Notes: generated by a model not told the origin, from the letters alone. A stretch of 64,000 nucleotides of DNA from Fundidesulfovibrio putealis DSM 16056 (GCF_000429325.1 NZ_AUBQ01000004.1:434001-498000), one strand, 5' to 3'; numbered from the stretch's first letter, positions 34,427-43,738 are shown. Numbers and translations: made by a program.

Positions 34427-34801
34427 ATGTGCTCATTTCATCGTAACGATTCAAAGCCCGAACGAAGCCGGTTCTATCTGGTCACGGTGCACATCGTGTT
34501 CGGGCTGCTTCTGGCGGGAACCCTGGCGTTGGTGTTCGGCTATGTGGTCATGCTCCTCTGGAACAGCCTGATACCGGACATCTTCGCGCTTCCCCCGATC
34601 ACCTACTGGCAGAGCGTGGGGCTGCTCCTGCTGGCGCGCATCCTCGTGGGAGGGTTCGGGCACGGCAAGGGCAGGCACTCCCGCCCCGAACGCCGCGACG
34701 GGCCGCAGGCCTGGAAGGAGTATGACGAGTGGTGGAAAGAAGTCGGCGAGCGCTCTTTTAGGCAGTATTCGAGTGAAGACAGCTCGAAAATCATGAAATA
34801 A
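34427..34801 (+). CDS. Two-helix membrane protein, probable partner of the sigma factor
   Basis: 124 residues with two hydrophobic helices (YLVTVHIVFGLLLAGTLALVF and TYWQSVGLLLLARILVGGF) joined by WNSLIPDIFALPPI, and a charged C-terminal cytosolic tail rich in Trp and Arg (RRDGPQAWKEYDEWWKEVGERSFRQ, split here for readability only). This WN-P-F-LPxI-Q-GLLLL-R layout is, from memory, common beside ECF sigma genes, but it is not a ZAS-type or other classical anti-sigma factor. AGGAGAGG precedes the ATG. Role as sigma regulator is inference from operon position. Confidence 0.7.
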   Translation: MCSFHRNDSKPERSRFYLVTVHIVFGLLLAGTLALVFGYVVMLLWNSLIPDIFALPPITYWQSVGLLLLARILVGGFGHGKGRHSRPERRDGPQAWKEYDEWWKEVGERSFRQYSSEDSSKIMK

Positions 34802-34926
34802 TCCTGATGTGTTCGGATCATTCCCGATTACTTTTCAGAAAACGCGCCACCAGCGCAATAAACCGGGTGCCTGCTCGTCTTACAGTGTAGTCCGTCGCAC
34901 ACAGGCGAGGACTCAGGAGGCTTTTC

Positions 34927-35295
34927 ATGGTCGATCAGAATGTTCTCGACGCTTTTCAGATGATGTGGGGCCAGTTCCCCGAACCGGTAATGCTCTTGCA
35001 CAAGAGCCGCACCATCCTGGCGGTCAACGACGTGGCCCGGACTGCCGGAGTCCCCCTGGGGGTGAAGTGCTCCAGCCTGAACCCGGCAAACGAAGGCGAC
35101 CACCACTGCAGGCAGTGCAAGGCCTCCCAGGCGCTGCGCGCCAGGACTCCCGTGGTCGAGACTTCACAGATCGGCGAGCGCCACGTGAAGGGATACTGGA
35201 TTCCCCTCAGGGACTTCGAAGACGTGTACGTGCACTTCGGCGTCACCATCACCGAGGACATCAAGGCGGCCCTCAGCGAGGCCAAGACCGCATAG
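34927..35295 (+). CDS. Small PAS-like protein with a Cys/His cluster
   Basis: 122 residues. The sequence reads like a single PAS-type sensor: FPEPVMLLHKSRTILAVNDVA at the start, then a cysteine-rich insert, then VKGYWIPLRDFEDVYVHFGV as the closing beta strands. Cys48, His59, His60, Cys61 and Cys64 (CxxC) could bind a metal, iron-sulfur cluster or haem. There is no output domain, so it may act through a partner or store/relay a redox signal. AGGAGG precedes the ATG. Monocistronic, with a hairpin downstream. Confidence 0.7.
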   Translation: MVDQNVLDAFQMMWGQFPEPVMLLHKSRTILAVNDVARTAGVPLGVKCSSLNPANEGDHHCRQCKASQALRARTPVVETSQIGERHVKGYWIPLRDFEDVYVHFGVTITEDIKAALSEAKTA

Positions 35296-35321
35296 CCAAG
35301 CCCCCCGCAGGGTTCGAATAA

Positions 35322-35370
35322 TAAGGCGGTCGCCGGGATTTCCCCAGCAACCGCCTTACTGTTTGTTTGC
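35322..35370 (+). terminator. Probable terminator after the PAS-like gene
   Basis: 9-bp stem TAAGGCGGT / ACCGCCTTA enclosing a smaller internal GGGA-TCCC hairpin, then CTGTTTGTTTG. It starts 27 bases after the stop codon. The following bases to 35510 are AT-richer and contain no gene that I can support. Confidence 0.55.
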
Positions 35371-35510
35371 ATGGTCTCGCACTCTCAAAACAACACTCGT
35401 TCCCAGCAGGTAACAGTCTAAAATAACTAGTCTTACCCAGAGGAACAGAGTCACGTTATTCAAGCTGCTCGTCATGGCCACATAGCGCCAACGATGTCTC
35501 TTTCTCTTCT

Positions 35511-35828
35511 CTACTGGCAATAATCCATGGAGCGGCAGACGCTCTCCAGATTTTCGCCTTTGGCGCGCTTGTCCTTCAGGGCCTTGATGAACTTCGGCCC
35601 CATGGCCGCGTAGAACTTCACGCAGGCTTCGCGGTCCGCCGCTGGCAGCAGCGAACACTGCTTGCTGGCGTCCACCACCACGTCGCCTTCTCCAGCGGAG
35701 CTTTCCACCAGGCCAAGCACCAGCTGGCAGGCCGCGCACTCCATGTAGCTGGCCGATTGCGCCACTGGCGCGCCCGCCGACACGAACAAGGCCAATGCGG
35801 CTATGGCGGCAAATATAAGTCGAGTCAC
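35511..35828 (-). CDS. Secreted saposin B-like protein
   Basis: 105 residues: a signal peptide (residues 1 to about 26, LIFAAIAALALFVSAGAPVA) and one small domain with six cysteines at 31, 34, 58, 69, 98 and 104. The spacings CxxC, Cx10C (CSLLPAADREAC) and Cx5C (CRSMDYC), and the LP and GP residues, match the saposin B-type pattern, in which pairs 1-6, 2-5 and 3-4 form disulfides. Eukaryotic members bind lipids or disturb membranes. I place the start at a GTG (35828) because AGGAG lies six bases upstream; the open frame continues to 36143 only through a structured repeat. Function in this bacterium is unknown. Confidence 0.75.
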   Translation of the reverse strand: MTRLIFAAIAALALFVSAGAPVAQSASYMECAACQLVLGLVESSAGEGDVVVDASKQCSLLPAADREACVKFYAAMGPKFIKALKDKRAKGENLESVCRSMDYCQ

Positions 35829-35898
35829 ACGATTCTCCTGTTTTTTTTTACTGATGCCGGGCTCCGCCCGGACCCGGCTATCAGCTTCGCGGTCGCGT

Positions 35899-36010
35899 GC
35901 GGCGGCTGGGGGCTGTAACGGACGCGTCCTGCTCGGCGGGCGACGAATCGTCTTCATATCGATTCTAGACCGCCGAGCAGGGCGTGTACGGAACAGCCCC
36001 CAGCCGCCGC
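35899..36010 (-). repeat. Structured element, type B (copy 1), 112-nt stem-loop
   Basis: Inverted repeat with an 18-bp perfect outer stem (GCGGCGGCTGGGGGCTGT), an 11-nt internal loop on each side, a 12-bp inner stem (CCTGCTCGGCGG), and a 30-nt apical region containing CGACGAATCGTCTTCA. Copy 2 lies at 62037-62148 in the opposite orientation with the same total length. Apical and internal-loop blocks are conserved while stem bases differ with pairing kept. It lies 71 bases upstream of the saposin-like gene and is joined to a type A repeat at 36037-36089. The gap 35829-36208 otherwise holds GC-rich palindromes near 35857-35878 and no gene. Confidence 0.8.
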
Positions 36011-36036
36011 TCAAACGCCATACCACCGCGCTGAAA

Positions 36037-36089
36037 TGCGAAGCGGAGAGGGTGTCCAGAGGGCGAAGCCCTTTGGCCGCCGGAGGCAT
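36037..36089 (+). repeat. Dispersed intergenic repeat, type A (copy 2)
   Basis: Starts with GCGAAGC, contains the imperfect hairpin CCAGAGGGC-GAA-GCCCTTTGG and ends with GGCCGCCGGAGGCAT. In the same relative position to the type B stem-loop as the copy at 61969-62010, making a composite unit of about 190 bases. Confidence 0.75.
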
Positions 36090-36208
36090 CCTCCTGCCAT
36101 CACCGCGCGCGGCGACACTATGGAAGCCCGCCCTGAAATTCAAGCGTGCCCTTCCCCTCTTGCCTCGAACCGGAAATTCTACTAGCTACGCGACCACTGG
36201 AGGAAACC

Positions 36209-36850
36209 ATGCTCGCCATTCTCGACTACAAGGCCGGCAACCAGACGTCCGTGCGCCGCGCCTTCGATTTTCTCGGCATCCCGTGCAGCATCACCGCTGA
36301 TCCCGAAACCCTGCGTCAGGCTTCCGGCGTCATCTTTCCCGGCGTGGGCGCTGCCGGACAGGCCATGCACCAACTGACCAGCACCGGCCTGGACCAGGTG
36401 CTGCGCGACGTAGTCGAATCGGGCAAGCCGCTTTTGGGCATCTGCGTGGGTTGCCAGATCCTGCTGGACTACTCCGAGGAAAACGACACCAAGACCCTGG
36501 GGATCGTTCCCGGCGCATGCGCCATGTTCAACCGGGGGCTCACCGAGGAAGACGGCCAGCCCATCCGCGTGCCGCACATGGGCTGGAACAAGGTGTCGCT
36601 CCAGGCCCCGTGCGAACTCTTCGAGGGCGTGGACGCCGACTCCGAATTCTATTTCGTGCACAGCTACTTCCCGGTACCCAAGCCGGAGTTCGTCATCGGC
36701 ACGACCTTCTACGGCATGGATTTCTGCTCCGTGCACGGACGCTCCGGCCTGTGGGCCATGCAATTCCACCCGGAGAAGTCCGGCAGGCCGGGCCTCAAGC
36801 TGCTGTCCAACTTCGCTAAGTTCTGCGGGGAGGTCTCCAATGCTCAGTAA
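36209..36850 (+). CDS. hisH: Imidazole glycerol phosphate synthase, glutamine amidotransferase subunit
   Basis: 213 residues, class I glutaminase. The nucleophile is Cys79 in GICVGCQ (usually GICLGMQ), oxyanion region [10 protein letters not shown], and His/Glu in FHPEKSG. It supplies ammonia to HisF. The ATG at 36209 is preceded by GGAGGAAA; an in-frame start at 36146 adds non-family residues. The 3' end overlaps hisF by 11 bases. Confidence 0.94.
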   Translation: MLAILDYKAGNQTSVRRAFDFLGIPCSITADPETLRQASGVIFPGVGAAGQAMHQLTSTGLDQVLRDVVESGKPLLGICVGCQILLDYSEENDTKTLGIVPGACAMFNRGLTEEDGQPIRVPHMGWNKVSLQAPCELFEGVDADSEFYFVHSYFPVPKPEFVIGTTFYGMDFCSVHGRSGLWAMQFHPEKSGRPGLKLLSNFAKFCGEVSNAQ

Positions 36851-37619
36851 GCGAATCATCCCCTGCCTGGACGTACGCGACGGCCGCCTGACCAAGGGCG
36901 TGAAGTTCCTGGACAACGTGGACATCGGTGACCCGGTGGAAACCGCCAAGGCCTATTACGAGCAGGGCGCGGACGAGATCGTGTTCTACGACATCACCGC
37001 CTCCTCCGAGGGCCGGGGCATCATGCTCAAGGTGGTGGAGAAGGTCGCCTCGCAGATCTTCATCCCCTTCTCCGTGGGCGGCGGCATCTCCACCGTGGAC
37101 GACATGCGCGCCGTGCTGCTGGCGGGCGCGGAAAAAGTCTCCGTGAACTCGGCGGCGGTCAAGAACCCGGACATCATCAGCCAGGGCGCGGCGGCCTTCG
37201 GGGCGCAGTGCGTGGTGGTGGGCATGGACGTGCTCAAGGTGGGTGTCAGCGAGCTTATCCCCTCGGGCTACGAGATCGTCATCCACGGCGGACGCAAGAA
37301 GATGGGCCTGGATGCCATCGAATGGGCCAAGACCGTCGAGGCGCTGGGCGCGGGCGAAATCTGCGTGAACTCCATCGACGCGGACGGCACCAAGGACGGC
37401 TACGAGCTGACTCTGACGCGCCTCATCAGCGAAGCCGTGACCATCCCGGTGATCGCCTCGGGCGGCGCGGGCTCGCCCCAGCACATGGTGGACGCCGTAA
37501 CCGAAGGCAAGGCCAGCGCGGCGCTTATCGCGTCCATCGTGCACTATGGCGAGTACTCCATCACCCAGCTGAAAGAATACATGCACGGCAAAGGCGTGAA
37601 GACGCGCATGGTCTGGTAA
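36840..37619 (+). CDS. hisF: Imidazole glycerol phosphate synthase, cyclase subunit
   Basis: 259 residues, (beta/alpha)8 barrel. Catalytic Asp in [11 protein letters not shown] and in the VVVGMDV strand, phosphate loops FSVGGGIS and IASGGAGS, and [12 protein letters not shown] are in place. It cyclises PRFAR with ammonia to give IGP and AICAR. Transcribed with hisH in a two-gene unit, separate from the hisB-hisA genes at 7-9 kb. Confidence 0.96.
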   Translation: MLSKRIIPCLDVRDGRLTKGVKFLDNVDIGDPVETAKAYYEQGADEIVFYDITASSEGRGIMLKVVEKVASQIFIPFSVGGGISTVDDMRAVLLAGAEKVSVNSAAVKNPDIISQGAAAFGAQCVVVGMDVLKVGVSELIPSGYEIVIHGGRKKMGLDAIEWAKTVEALGAGEICVNSIDADGTKDGYELTLTRLISEAVTIPVIASGGAGSPQHMVDAVTEGKASAALIASIVHYGEYSITQLKEYMHGKGVKTRMVW

Positions 37620-37640
37620 GAGAAGACGCAAGAGAAATAC

Positions 37641-37667
37641 AAAGGCCCGGCGATGACCGGGCCTTTT
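37641..37667. terminator. Shared terminator between hisF and moaC
   Basis: 10-bp stem AAAGGCCCGG with loop CGATGA, followed by TTTT on the plus strand and flanked by A residues that give a short T-run on the minus strand. It lies between convergent genes and can serve both. Confidence 0.8.
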
Positions 37668-37700
37668 GATTTGGTGCTATGATTCGCCGGAGGCAAGTTC

Positions 37701-38198
37701 CTACTTCGCCCGAAACTCGCCGCTCTTGCCGCCTGCTTTGTACAGGAGCCGGACGCTCTCGATGACGATGTCCTTCTGCACGGCCTTGCACATGTCGTAG
37801 AGCGTCAGCGCGGCCACGCTGGCGGCGGTCATGGCTTCCATCTCCACGCCGGTCTTGGCGACGAGGCTGGCCTCGGCTTCCACGCGCACGCTGTGCGTGG
37901 CTTCGTCCAGCTCGAAGCGCACGTCCACGGCGTCCAGGCCCAGCGGATGGCAGAGCGGGATCAGCTCGGCGGTCTTCTTGGCGGCCATAATGCCCGCGAT
38001 GCGGGCGCAGGCGAAGGCGTCGCCCTTGGGCATGCCCTCGCCTGTCAGGATGCGGTAGGTCTCGGCGGAGAGGCGCACCACGGCCTCGGCGACGGCCACG
38101 CGCGCGGTGACTGTCTTGCCGCCCACGTTGACCATGCGGGCCTGGCCCTGCTCGTCCAGATGGGTGAGCCCGGGGGTGAGCGGGAAGTCCTGGCTCAT
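37701..38198 (-). CDS. moaC: Cyclic pyranopterin monophosphate synthase
   Basis: 165 residues. [13 protein letters not shown] and [22 protein letters not shown] are the defining MoaC motifs. It converts 3',8-cyclo-GTP to cPMP in molybdopterin synthesis, needed for formate dehydrogenases and other molybdo- or tungsto-enzymes. The start overlaps the dnaJ stop by one base (TGATG), so it is translationally coupled to a chaperone gene. Confidence 0.96.
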   Translation of the reverse strand: MSQDFPLTPGLTHLDEQGQARMVNVGGKTVTARVAVAEAVVRLSAETYRILTGEGMPKGDAFACARIAGIMAAKKTAELIPLCHPLGLDAVDVRFELDEATHSVRVEAEASLVAKTGVEMEAMTAASVAALTLYDMCKAVQKDIVIESVRLLYKAGGKSGEFRAK

Positions 38199-39319
38199 CA
38201 GGACCCCATGGCGGCGTCTTTGGCCTTCTTGAAGAAGTTCTTGACCTTCTTGAGGGGCTTGTCCTCCTCAAGCGCCAAAAACTCGCGCAGGAGCTCTTCC
38301 TGCTTCTTGGAGAGGCCCTTGGGCGTATTCACGATGATCTCCACCAGCAGATCGCCGCGCTGCGAGCGTCCAGGATGAACCAAGCCCTTGCCGCGAAGCG
38401 AAAAGACCTCGCCGGACTGGGTTCCCTTGGGGATGTCCATGGTCTCCTCGCCTTCGAGGGTGGGGACCTTGAGCTTGTCGCCCAGGGCGGCCTGAACCAT
38501 GTTCATCTCCAGGGTGACCACGAGGTCCTGTCCCTGGCGGCGGAACACCTTGTCCTCCTCCACGTAGATGACCACGTAGAGGTCGCCGGGGGGGCCGCCG
38601 TGCATGCCCGGCTCGCCTTCGCCGCGCAGGCGCAGGCGCGAGCCGTCGTCCACGCCGGCGGGGATGCGCACCTTGAGCTCGCGCACGTCGGGCGTGACGC
38701 CCTTGCCTTTGCAGCGCGGGCAGGGATTGGCGATGACCGTCCCCTCGCCACGGCAGACCGGGCAGGTGACGGCGATGCGGAAGAAGCCCTGGTTCTGCTG
38801 CACCTGGCCCATGCCGTTGCACTGGCGGCAGGTCTCGGCCTTGGAGCCGGGAGCCGCGCCGGTGCCGTCGCATTCGGCGCAGGAGACGTGCTTGGGAATC
38901 TTGAGCGTGGCCTCAGTGCCTGCGGCGGCGTCGCGGAAGCTGACGCGCAGGTCGTAGCGCAGGTCGTTACCGGCCTGGGGCCGGGGACCGCGCCCGCCGC
39001 GCGATGCGCCGCCGAAGCCGAAGAATTCGCCGAAGATGTCGGAGAAGGTGCCGAAGATGTCCTCGGTGCTGGAGAAGCCTCCGAAACCGGTGTCGCCCAG
39101 TCCCTGATGCCCGAAACGGTCGTACCGGGCGCGCTTCTGCGGATCGCGCAGCACTTCGTAGGCCTCGGCGGCCTCTTTGAACTTCGATTCCGACTCGGCG
39201 TCGTCCGGGTTGCGGTCGGGGTGAAACTTGAAGGCCATCTGGCGATAGGCCTTCTTGATCTCGTCCTCGCTCGCATCCTTGGGGACGCCCAGGATCTCGT
39301 AATAATCAGCCTTGGTCAT
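38198..39319 (-). CDS. dnaJ: Chaperone DnaJ
   Basis: 373 residues. J domain with HPD (FKFHPDRN, residues about 5-70), Gly/Phe-rich linker, four zinc-binding CxxCxGxG repeats ([32 protein letters not shown]) and the C-terminal substrate-binding domains. Hsp40 co-chaperone of DnaK, which is not in the window. Nine bases after rpoZ. Confidence 0.96.
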   Translation of the reverse strand: MTKADYYEILGVPKDASEDEIKKAYRQMAFKFHPDRNPDDAESESKFKEAAEAYEVLRDPQKRARYDRFGHQGLGDTGFGGFSSTEDIFGTFSDIFGEFFGFGGASRGGRGPRPQAGNDLRYDLRVSFRDAAAGTEATLKIPKHVSCAECDGTGAAPGSKAETCRQCNGMGQVQQNQGFFRIAVTCPVCRGEGTVIANPCPRCKGKGVTPDVRELKVRIPAGVDDGSRLRLRGEGEPGMHGGPPGDLYVVIYVEEDKVFRRQGQDLVVTLEMNMVQAALGDKLKVPTLEGEETMDIPKGTQSGEVFSLRGKGLVHPGRSQRGDLLVEIIVNTPKGLSKKQEELLREFLALEEDKPLKKVKNFFKKAKDAAMGS

Positions 39320-39328
39320 GAACAGGAC

Positions 39329-39553
39329 CTACTGGTCGGGGGATGCGTAGATTCCCGCTTCCTCGATGGTCTCGGCGGGCAGCACCTTGCCTGCAGCGAT
39401 CTCGCGCAGGGAGGTGACGATTTCCTTGTTGTTGCATTCCACCAGGGGTTCGTAGCCCTCGCGGAACTGCTTGACCCTCTTGATGGCCATCTGCACGATC
39501 ATGAAGCGGTTGTTGATCTGTTCGAGGCAATCTTCGACTGTGATGCGGGCCAT
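39329..39553 (-). CDS. rpoZ: RNA polymerase omega subunit
   Basis: 74 residues. [20 protein letters not shown] and the helix [13 protein letters not shown]...[16 protein letters not shown] are the omega fold. It stabilises the beta' subunit. GAGG precedes the ATG. First gene of rpoZ-dnaJ-moaC. Confidence 0.93.
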   Translation of the reverse strand: MARITVEDCLEQINNRFMIVQMAIKRVKQFREGYEPLVECNNKEIVTSLREIAAGKVLPAETIEEAGIYASPDQ

Positions 39554-39607
39554 GGTGTCCTCGTGAAATATGCCGGTGGAGTTGAATCTCCAACCGGCTC
39601 GATTTGA

Positions 39608-39635
39608 TGGATAATCAGGATCGGGGTTCCGTCAA
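39608..39635 (-). promoter_or_regulatory. Candidate sigma70 promoter of rpoZ-dnaJ-moaC
   Basis: On the minus strand TTGACG (39635-39630), 16-base spacer, TATCCA (39613-39608). It is about 55 bases upstream of rpoZ. A bulged hairpin (39573-39597) lies between it and the start codon and could belong to the leader or to the end of the upstream operon. Confidence 0.4.
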
Positions 39636-39721
39636 GGGGGGATTTTTCATCCCATGCACAAGATGGAACAGAACTTTTTAGTCGATGCTGGAGACAAGGT
39701 CAAGCCGAACCATCCGCAAGC

Positions 39722-41677
39722 CTAATACGCCAACTTCCCGAGACTCTTGAGGATCAGCGTGCAGCCCATGGCGAACATGCCGGTGAGGCCCATGCCGCAG
39801 GAGAAACCCGCCAGGAGCACCGGCGCGTATTGGCGCCACATGGCCCCGTACTTCTTGTGGAAATAGTAGCGCCCCAGAAGCGCGCCTATGACCTCCAGGA
39901 TAAGGCCGTGCGGAATGTGCTGCCCGAGGCCACGCACCACGCCATACACCAGGAGCACCGGAAGTCCCAGGGCGTTCAGCCCCGCGTAGGTGACGAGCCC
40001 GAGCCCCAGCCCCGCTCCCATATAGCTGCCGTTGAGCGCCTGGAAGAACAGCGAGTTGCCCTCCAGGGTGGAGGTCTGCATGAGCAGGTTGTTCAGGGCC
40101 TGGAGATGCCAGAGTTCCTGCGCGTAGGGGTAGGCCGCCGAGGGGATGGGGGCCAGCTGCCAGATGAACTGGGAGAACAGGAGGCTCGCGATCATGACCA
40201 CGGGGAAGACCACGATCTCGGCCTTTATTATGCCGCGCAGGCTGGTGCCGGTCAGCTCGATCTCCCGAAAGTCCACGGTGGCCTTGCCGTAGTTGTGGAT
40301 GGGGATGGGCGCGTACCATATCTCGATGCCGTGGTAGCCGAAGAATTTAGCGCCTGCGATGAAGCTGGCTTCCCGCACAAGCGGCAGGCTGACGAACTGC
40401 CCCGCTATGCCCTCCATGCGCGCGGTGATGTAGGAAATCACCGGCGTGTAGATGAAGCCGTAGAGCACGAAGAAGATCCAGGGGAAGTCCGGCACCAGCC
40501 ACCGGCACAGCAGCACGTAGGCCAGGGTGGAGACCAGATAGATGGCGATGGACACCCAGAAGTTGATGTCGCCGCGCCCTGGATGGCTCTTGAAAACGTC
40601 GCGGTAGTTCACCCCGCCAGGGCCTTTGCGGAAGCTCCTGACCACATGCCAGATGCCGATGACGCCGATGGCCAGCCCCAGGCCCAGGCCGAAGCTCAGA
40701 TAAAAGTCGAAGTTGTTGGCGAACACCGTATCAACGGTCCCCATGCCCTTGTGCCAGCGGTGCAGGATGCCGTGCTCGAAAAGGATGGGGTTGGCGATGA
40801 AGGTGATGAGCTGGCCGATCAGGCCGCCGATCACCGCCCAGAACGGCAACACCATGCCCGTGAACACCAGGCCCAGGTCCAGCTGAAGGCCTGTGGCGAC
40901 GGCGGGCATCACGTCCTCGGTGTGGCGCGTCAGGTCGATCCAGGGAATGGGGATCAGACGCACCGACTCCGTGAAAATGAGCCCGGATAGAACCGGGAAG
41001 AGCACGTAGATGCAGCCAAAAAGGATGCCGATGACCCCGCCGATGGAGAAGACGCGCCACTTCCAGCCGGTCTTGCGCTCCTCGGAGGTCTCGGCCAGGG
41101 CCATGGTGCCAAGCGCGCCCACGGGGGCCATGGGGAAGGGCAGCTTCTCCACGTCCGAGGTGATGCGGTACAGCGCGTAGCCCAGGCCGAAGTGGTCCAC
41201 CCGCTGGACGATCTGCGAACCGATCAGCAGAAGTATCGGCACCAGCCAGTCACGGTGCAGGAAGGACCGGGCCGTCAGCGATTCCGAACCGATGCCCGGA
41301 GCCACCCAGGAGGGAATGTACTCGGTGAGGCCGAGCATCTTGGCCGCGTCAGACTGCACGAGGTACTGGTTCCAGAGAAGCCCGGAGAACGGCGAATGCA
41401 TGGCCGCGCCTGCCATGTAGTACAGCAGGAAGACCTCCTGCTGCTTCATGTCCGTGAAGGCCCGCTTGGCCACCTCGGCAAACAGGATGATGGTCACCCA
41501 GCGCGCTGCCGGGCCGATGCCCGCGCCGATCACCAGGTTCAGGTACATGGAGCCGGGCATCATCAGGAAGCCGATGAAGATGGCCCCTGCCACGGTCTTC
41601 CAGTCAAACCCCTCTTCGAAGTGCTCGGGGGTCTCCAGAAGGTCCCGGTATTCTTTCAGCTCTTTATCGTCATACAT
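39722..41677 (-). CDS. OPT-like polytopic membrane protein (first of pair; DUF6785-type)
   Basis: 651 residues with about 14-16 hydrophobic segments. The N-terminus is cytosolic and charged (MYDDKELKEYRDLLETPEHFEEG). WKTVAGAIFIGFLMMPGSMYLNL and the repeating GLG-rich helices resemble oligopeptide-transporter (OPT) superfamily members of the type annotated DUF6784/DUF6785. No substrate can be assigned. It is the last gene of the minus-strand cluster, 45 bases after a paralogue-like carrier, and may form a heterodimeric carrier with it (inference). Confidence 0.6.
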   Translation of the reverse strand: MYDDKELKEYRDLLETPEHFEEGFDWKTVAGAIFIGFLMMPGSMYLNLVIGAGIGPAARWVTIILFAEVAKRAFTDMKQQEVFLLYYMAGAAMHSPFSGLLWNQYLVQSDAAKMLGLTEYIPSWVAPGIGSESLTARSFLHRDWLVPILLLIGSQIVQRVDHFGLGYALYRITSDVEKLPFPMAPVGALGTMALAETSEERKTGWKWRVFSIGGVIGILFGCIYVLFPVLSGLIFTESVRLIPIPWIDLTRHTEDVMPAVATGLQLDLGLVFTGMVLPFWAVIGGLIGQLITFIANPILFEHGILHRWHKGMGTVDTVFANNFDFYLSFGLGLGLAIGVIGIWHVVRSFRKGPGGVNYRDVFKSHPGRGDINFWVSIAIYLVSTLAYVLLCRWLVPDFPWIFFVLYGFIYTPVISYITARMEGIAGQFVSLPLVREASFIAGAKFFGYHGIEIWYAPIPIHNYGKATVDFREIELTGTSLRGIIKAEIVVFPVVMIASLLFSQFIWQLAPIPSAAYPYAQELWHLQALNNLLMQTSTLEGNSLFFQALNGSYMGAGLGLGLVTYAGLNALGLPVLLVYGVVRGLGQHIPHGLILEVIGALLGRYYFHKKYGAMWRQYAPVLLAGFSCGMGLTGMFAMGCTLILKSLGKLAY

Positions 41678-41722
41678 GGCGTTGCCCTGCCCTGGCGGCT
41701 ACGGATGGATCGAAATGGGACG

Positions 41723-43702
41723 TCATGACGGCAACACCTGATAGCTCTGGCCCAGCCACAGCCCGACCACGGCGAACACGCCGCCCATCAGGAAATCTCC
41801 CAGGATGAGCCCGATGAAGAGCATGCGCACCTTGCGGAACAGTTCGATGCCCCCGTAGCGCAACGTGACCTGATTGCAGACCCAGCCGATGAAGAAGCTG
41901 AACCACAGGATGCGCATGGCGGAGCTGTACATGGTGAGGTAGCCCACCGGGTGCAGCGGCCACCAGTAGAAGCGCTGGAAACACAGCAGCAGGCCCATCA
42001 TGACCACCGCGCCAGTAGAGGCGAAGATGATGATCCAGCTGTTGGGGCCGGAAGGCGCGTCCAGCAGGCGCTGGGCGTCCTCGTAGACGCGCAGAACCGT
42101 GGAGATCTCCCACTCGGCCTGAAGATCGCGCACGCCAACTTTGTGGCACAGGGCCAGCATGGCCACGAAGGAGACCACCACGCCGATGCCGAGGGCAAGG
42201 CACATGCCGATGAAATACAGGCGCTTTCGCGTGATCGGCTCGCCGACCTTGGCGGCGTGCACCAGCGAGGGCATGAGTGACTCGCGAAGATCCAGGAACT
42301 GCACCTTCTGCATCACCGCGCCCATCACCAGCCCGGCGCTGGTGAAGAATCCTGAACCGAAGAGGGCCAGCAGTCCGTCGGTGGGCGCGGCTGTCAGGGT
42401 GAAGTAGGCGATGCCGCCCTGGCAGATCACCCGGCTGGCCACCAGCGTCACCACGAAGAATGCGGCCAGCAGGAGCACGGAGACCAAAAGCGGCATGCCG
42501 AAATGCACGCACCAGGCAGTGAGCCCGGCTCCACCCAGCACCAGCCCCCAGAAGGCCAGGCGGGAGGAGAACCACTCCGATTCGTTGGCAGGCACGGACT
42601 TGGTGCTGAAGGCGTTTTTGACCACCTCCAGCAGGTGATGTCGCGCAAGCCACACGATAAACAGGAAGAACACGCCGTAGGCCCCGATCATCTGGGTTTC
42701 CTCGGCCATGGTCAGGGTCGGACCGAAGGTGACTCCCAGGGCCGACTGCGGCACCTGGTAGCCCACCACGGACAGGAACCCGGTCAGCAGGCCGCCCAGG
42801 ATGAAGAAGGCCCAGAAGCTGAGCGATATCTGGCGCGAGGCCAGGAACGCGAAGCCGATGTAGGCCGGGATGAGGTAGATCTTGAGTTTGGTGAAGCCGG
42901 AGAACAGGCCGGTCTTGGCAAAATACGGCCCGGCCAGCAGCACCGTGGGAATCTGCGGGATGGTCGGAATGTAGGTGGCCAGGCCGTTGACCGTGTGCAG
43001 GGTCAGGGGAATCAGGAGCCCCACCAGCAGGAACCGGTCTGCGAAGAAGCCCCCCACCCTGCCCTCCTGGAAGGACTCCTCCATCATGTAGGGCAGGCGC
43101 AGAAGCGGAAAGTTCATGCGCTCGTTGACCACCCACTGCCTGCTGAAGAGGTTCACCAAACAGATGAGTACCAAAAAGCACAGCAGGATGAAGATGCCCC
43201 AGGCGGCCATGGGCGCGGCCCAGGCACTCCAGGGGATTGCGCCTAAAATCTGCTGCCAGGACAGGGCGCGCCCGCCCGGCAGGCCGTTGTACAGGAGCTC
43301 CACTGCGGCGGGGTCGGAGACGGTCCAGGCCTTGGGCAGAAGCGGGACCAGGGTCTCGGACCAGCGGTTGCCCGCCGTGGCGAAGTGGTCCACGGCGGTG
43401 ATGTTCAGGAGGAACGTGCGCATGAGCCCGGTGTAGGCAATGCCGGACACCACCACGGACAGCATCCAGGTGGTGAGCAGCTCCGTGCCGGTGAGGATGG
43501 GCCGGGCCTTGAAGACGCGCGCCGTGAGCGCCACCAGCACGGTCAGGCACACCAGGAGGATGAACGGAGCCAGGGGAAAATGGCCGCCGCCCAGCGGCGT
43601 GGCCGCCAGATACATGTTGTTGTAGGGCGTGGCCAGACACAGGAGCGTGCCTGCCAGAAGGCCTAGGAGGATCGCCCGGGGGCGGATGGAGCTTTTGTGC
43701 AT
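41723..43702 (-). CDS. OPT-like polytopic membrane protein (second of pair; DUF6785-type)
   Basis: 659 residues with a similar number of membrane segments. ATPYNNMYLAATPLGGGHFPLAPF, GTELLTTWMLSVVVSGIAYTGL and ERMNFPLLRLPYMMEES are the recognisable blocks of this family; the NFPL segment in a loop after helix five is typical of OPT-like proteins. It sits between the giant permease fusion and the first carrier with short gaps, so all are probably expressed together. Confidence 0.6.
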   Translation of the reverse strand: MHKSSIRPRAILLGLLAGTLLCLATPYNNMYLAATPLGGGHFPLAPFILLVCLTVLVALTARVFKARPILTGTELLTTWMLSVVVSGIAYTGLMRTFLLNITAVDHFATAGNRWSETLVPLLPKAWTVSDPAAVELLYNGLPGGRALSWQQILGAIPWSAWAAPMAAWGIFILLCFLVLICLVNLFSRQWVVNERMNFPLLRLPYMMEESFQEGRVGGFFADRFLLVGLLIPLTLHTVNGLATYIPTIPQIPTVLLAGPYFAKTGLFSGFTKLKIYLIPAYIGFAFLASRQISLSFWAFFILGGLLTGFLSVVGYQVPQSALGVTFGPTLTMAEETQMIGAYGVFFLFIVWLARHHLLEVVKNAFSTKSVPANESEWFSSRLAFWGLVLGGAGLTAWCVHFGMPLLVSVLLLAAFFVVTLVASRVICQGGIAYFTLTAAPTDGLLALFGSGFFTSAGLVMGAVMQKVQFLDLRESLMPSLVHAAKVGEPITRKRLYFIGMCLALGIGVVVSFVAMLALCHKVGVRDLQAEWEISTVLRVYEDAQRLLDAPSGPNSWIIIFASTGAVVMMGLLLCFQRFYWWPLHPVGYLTMYSSAMRILWFSFFIGWVCNQVTLRYGGIELFRKVRMLFIGLILGDFLMGGVFAVVGLWLGQSYQVLPS

Positions 43703-43738
43703 GCCGGTTTTGCGCCGTGTGTTCTCGTCGTGTTCCCG

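Noticed and set aside
35829-36143. N-terminal extension of the saposin-like protein, including MKTIRRPP
   Set aside because: It is encoded by the type B stem-loop; the other copy changes frame after KTIRRPP, and a GTG with a good ribosome binding site starts the protein at its signal peptide.
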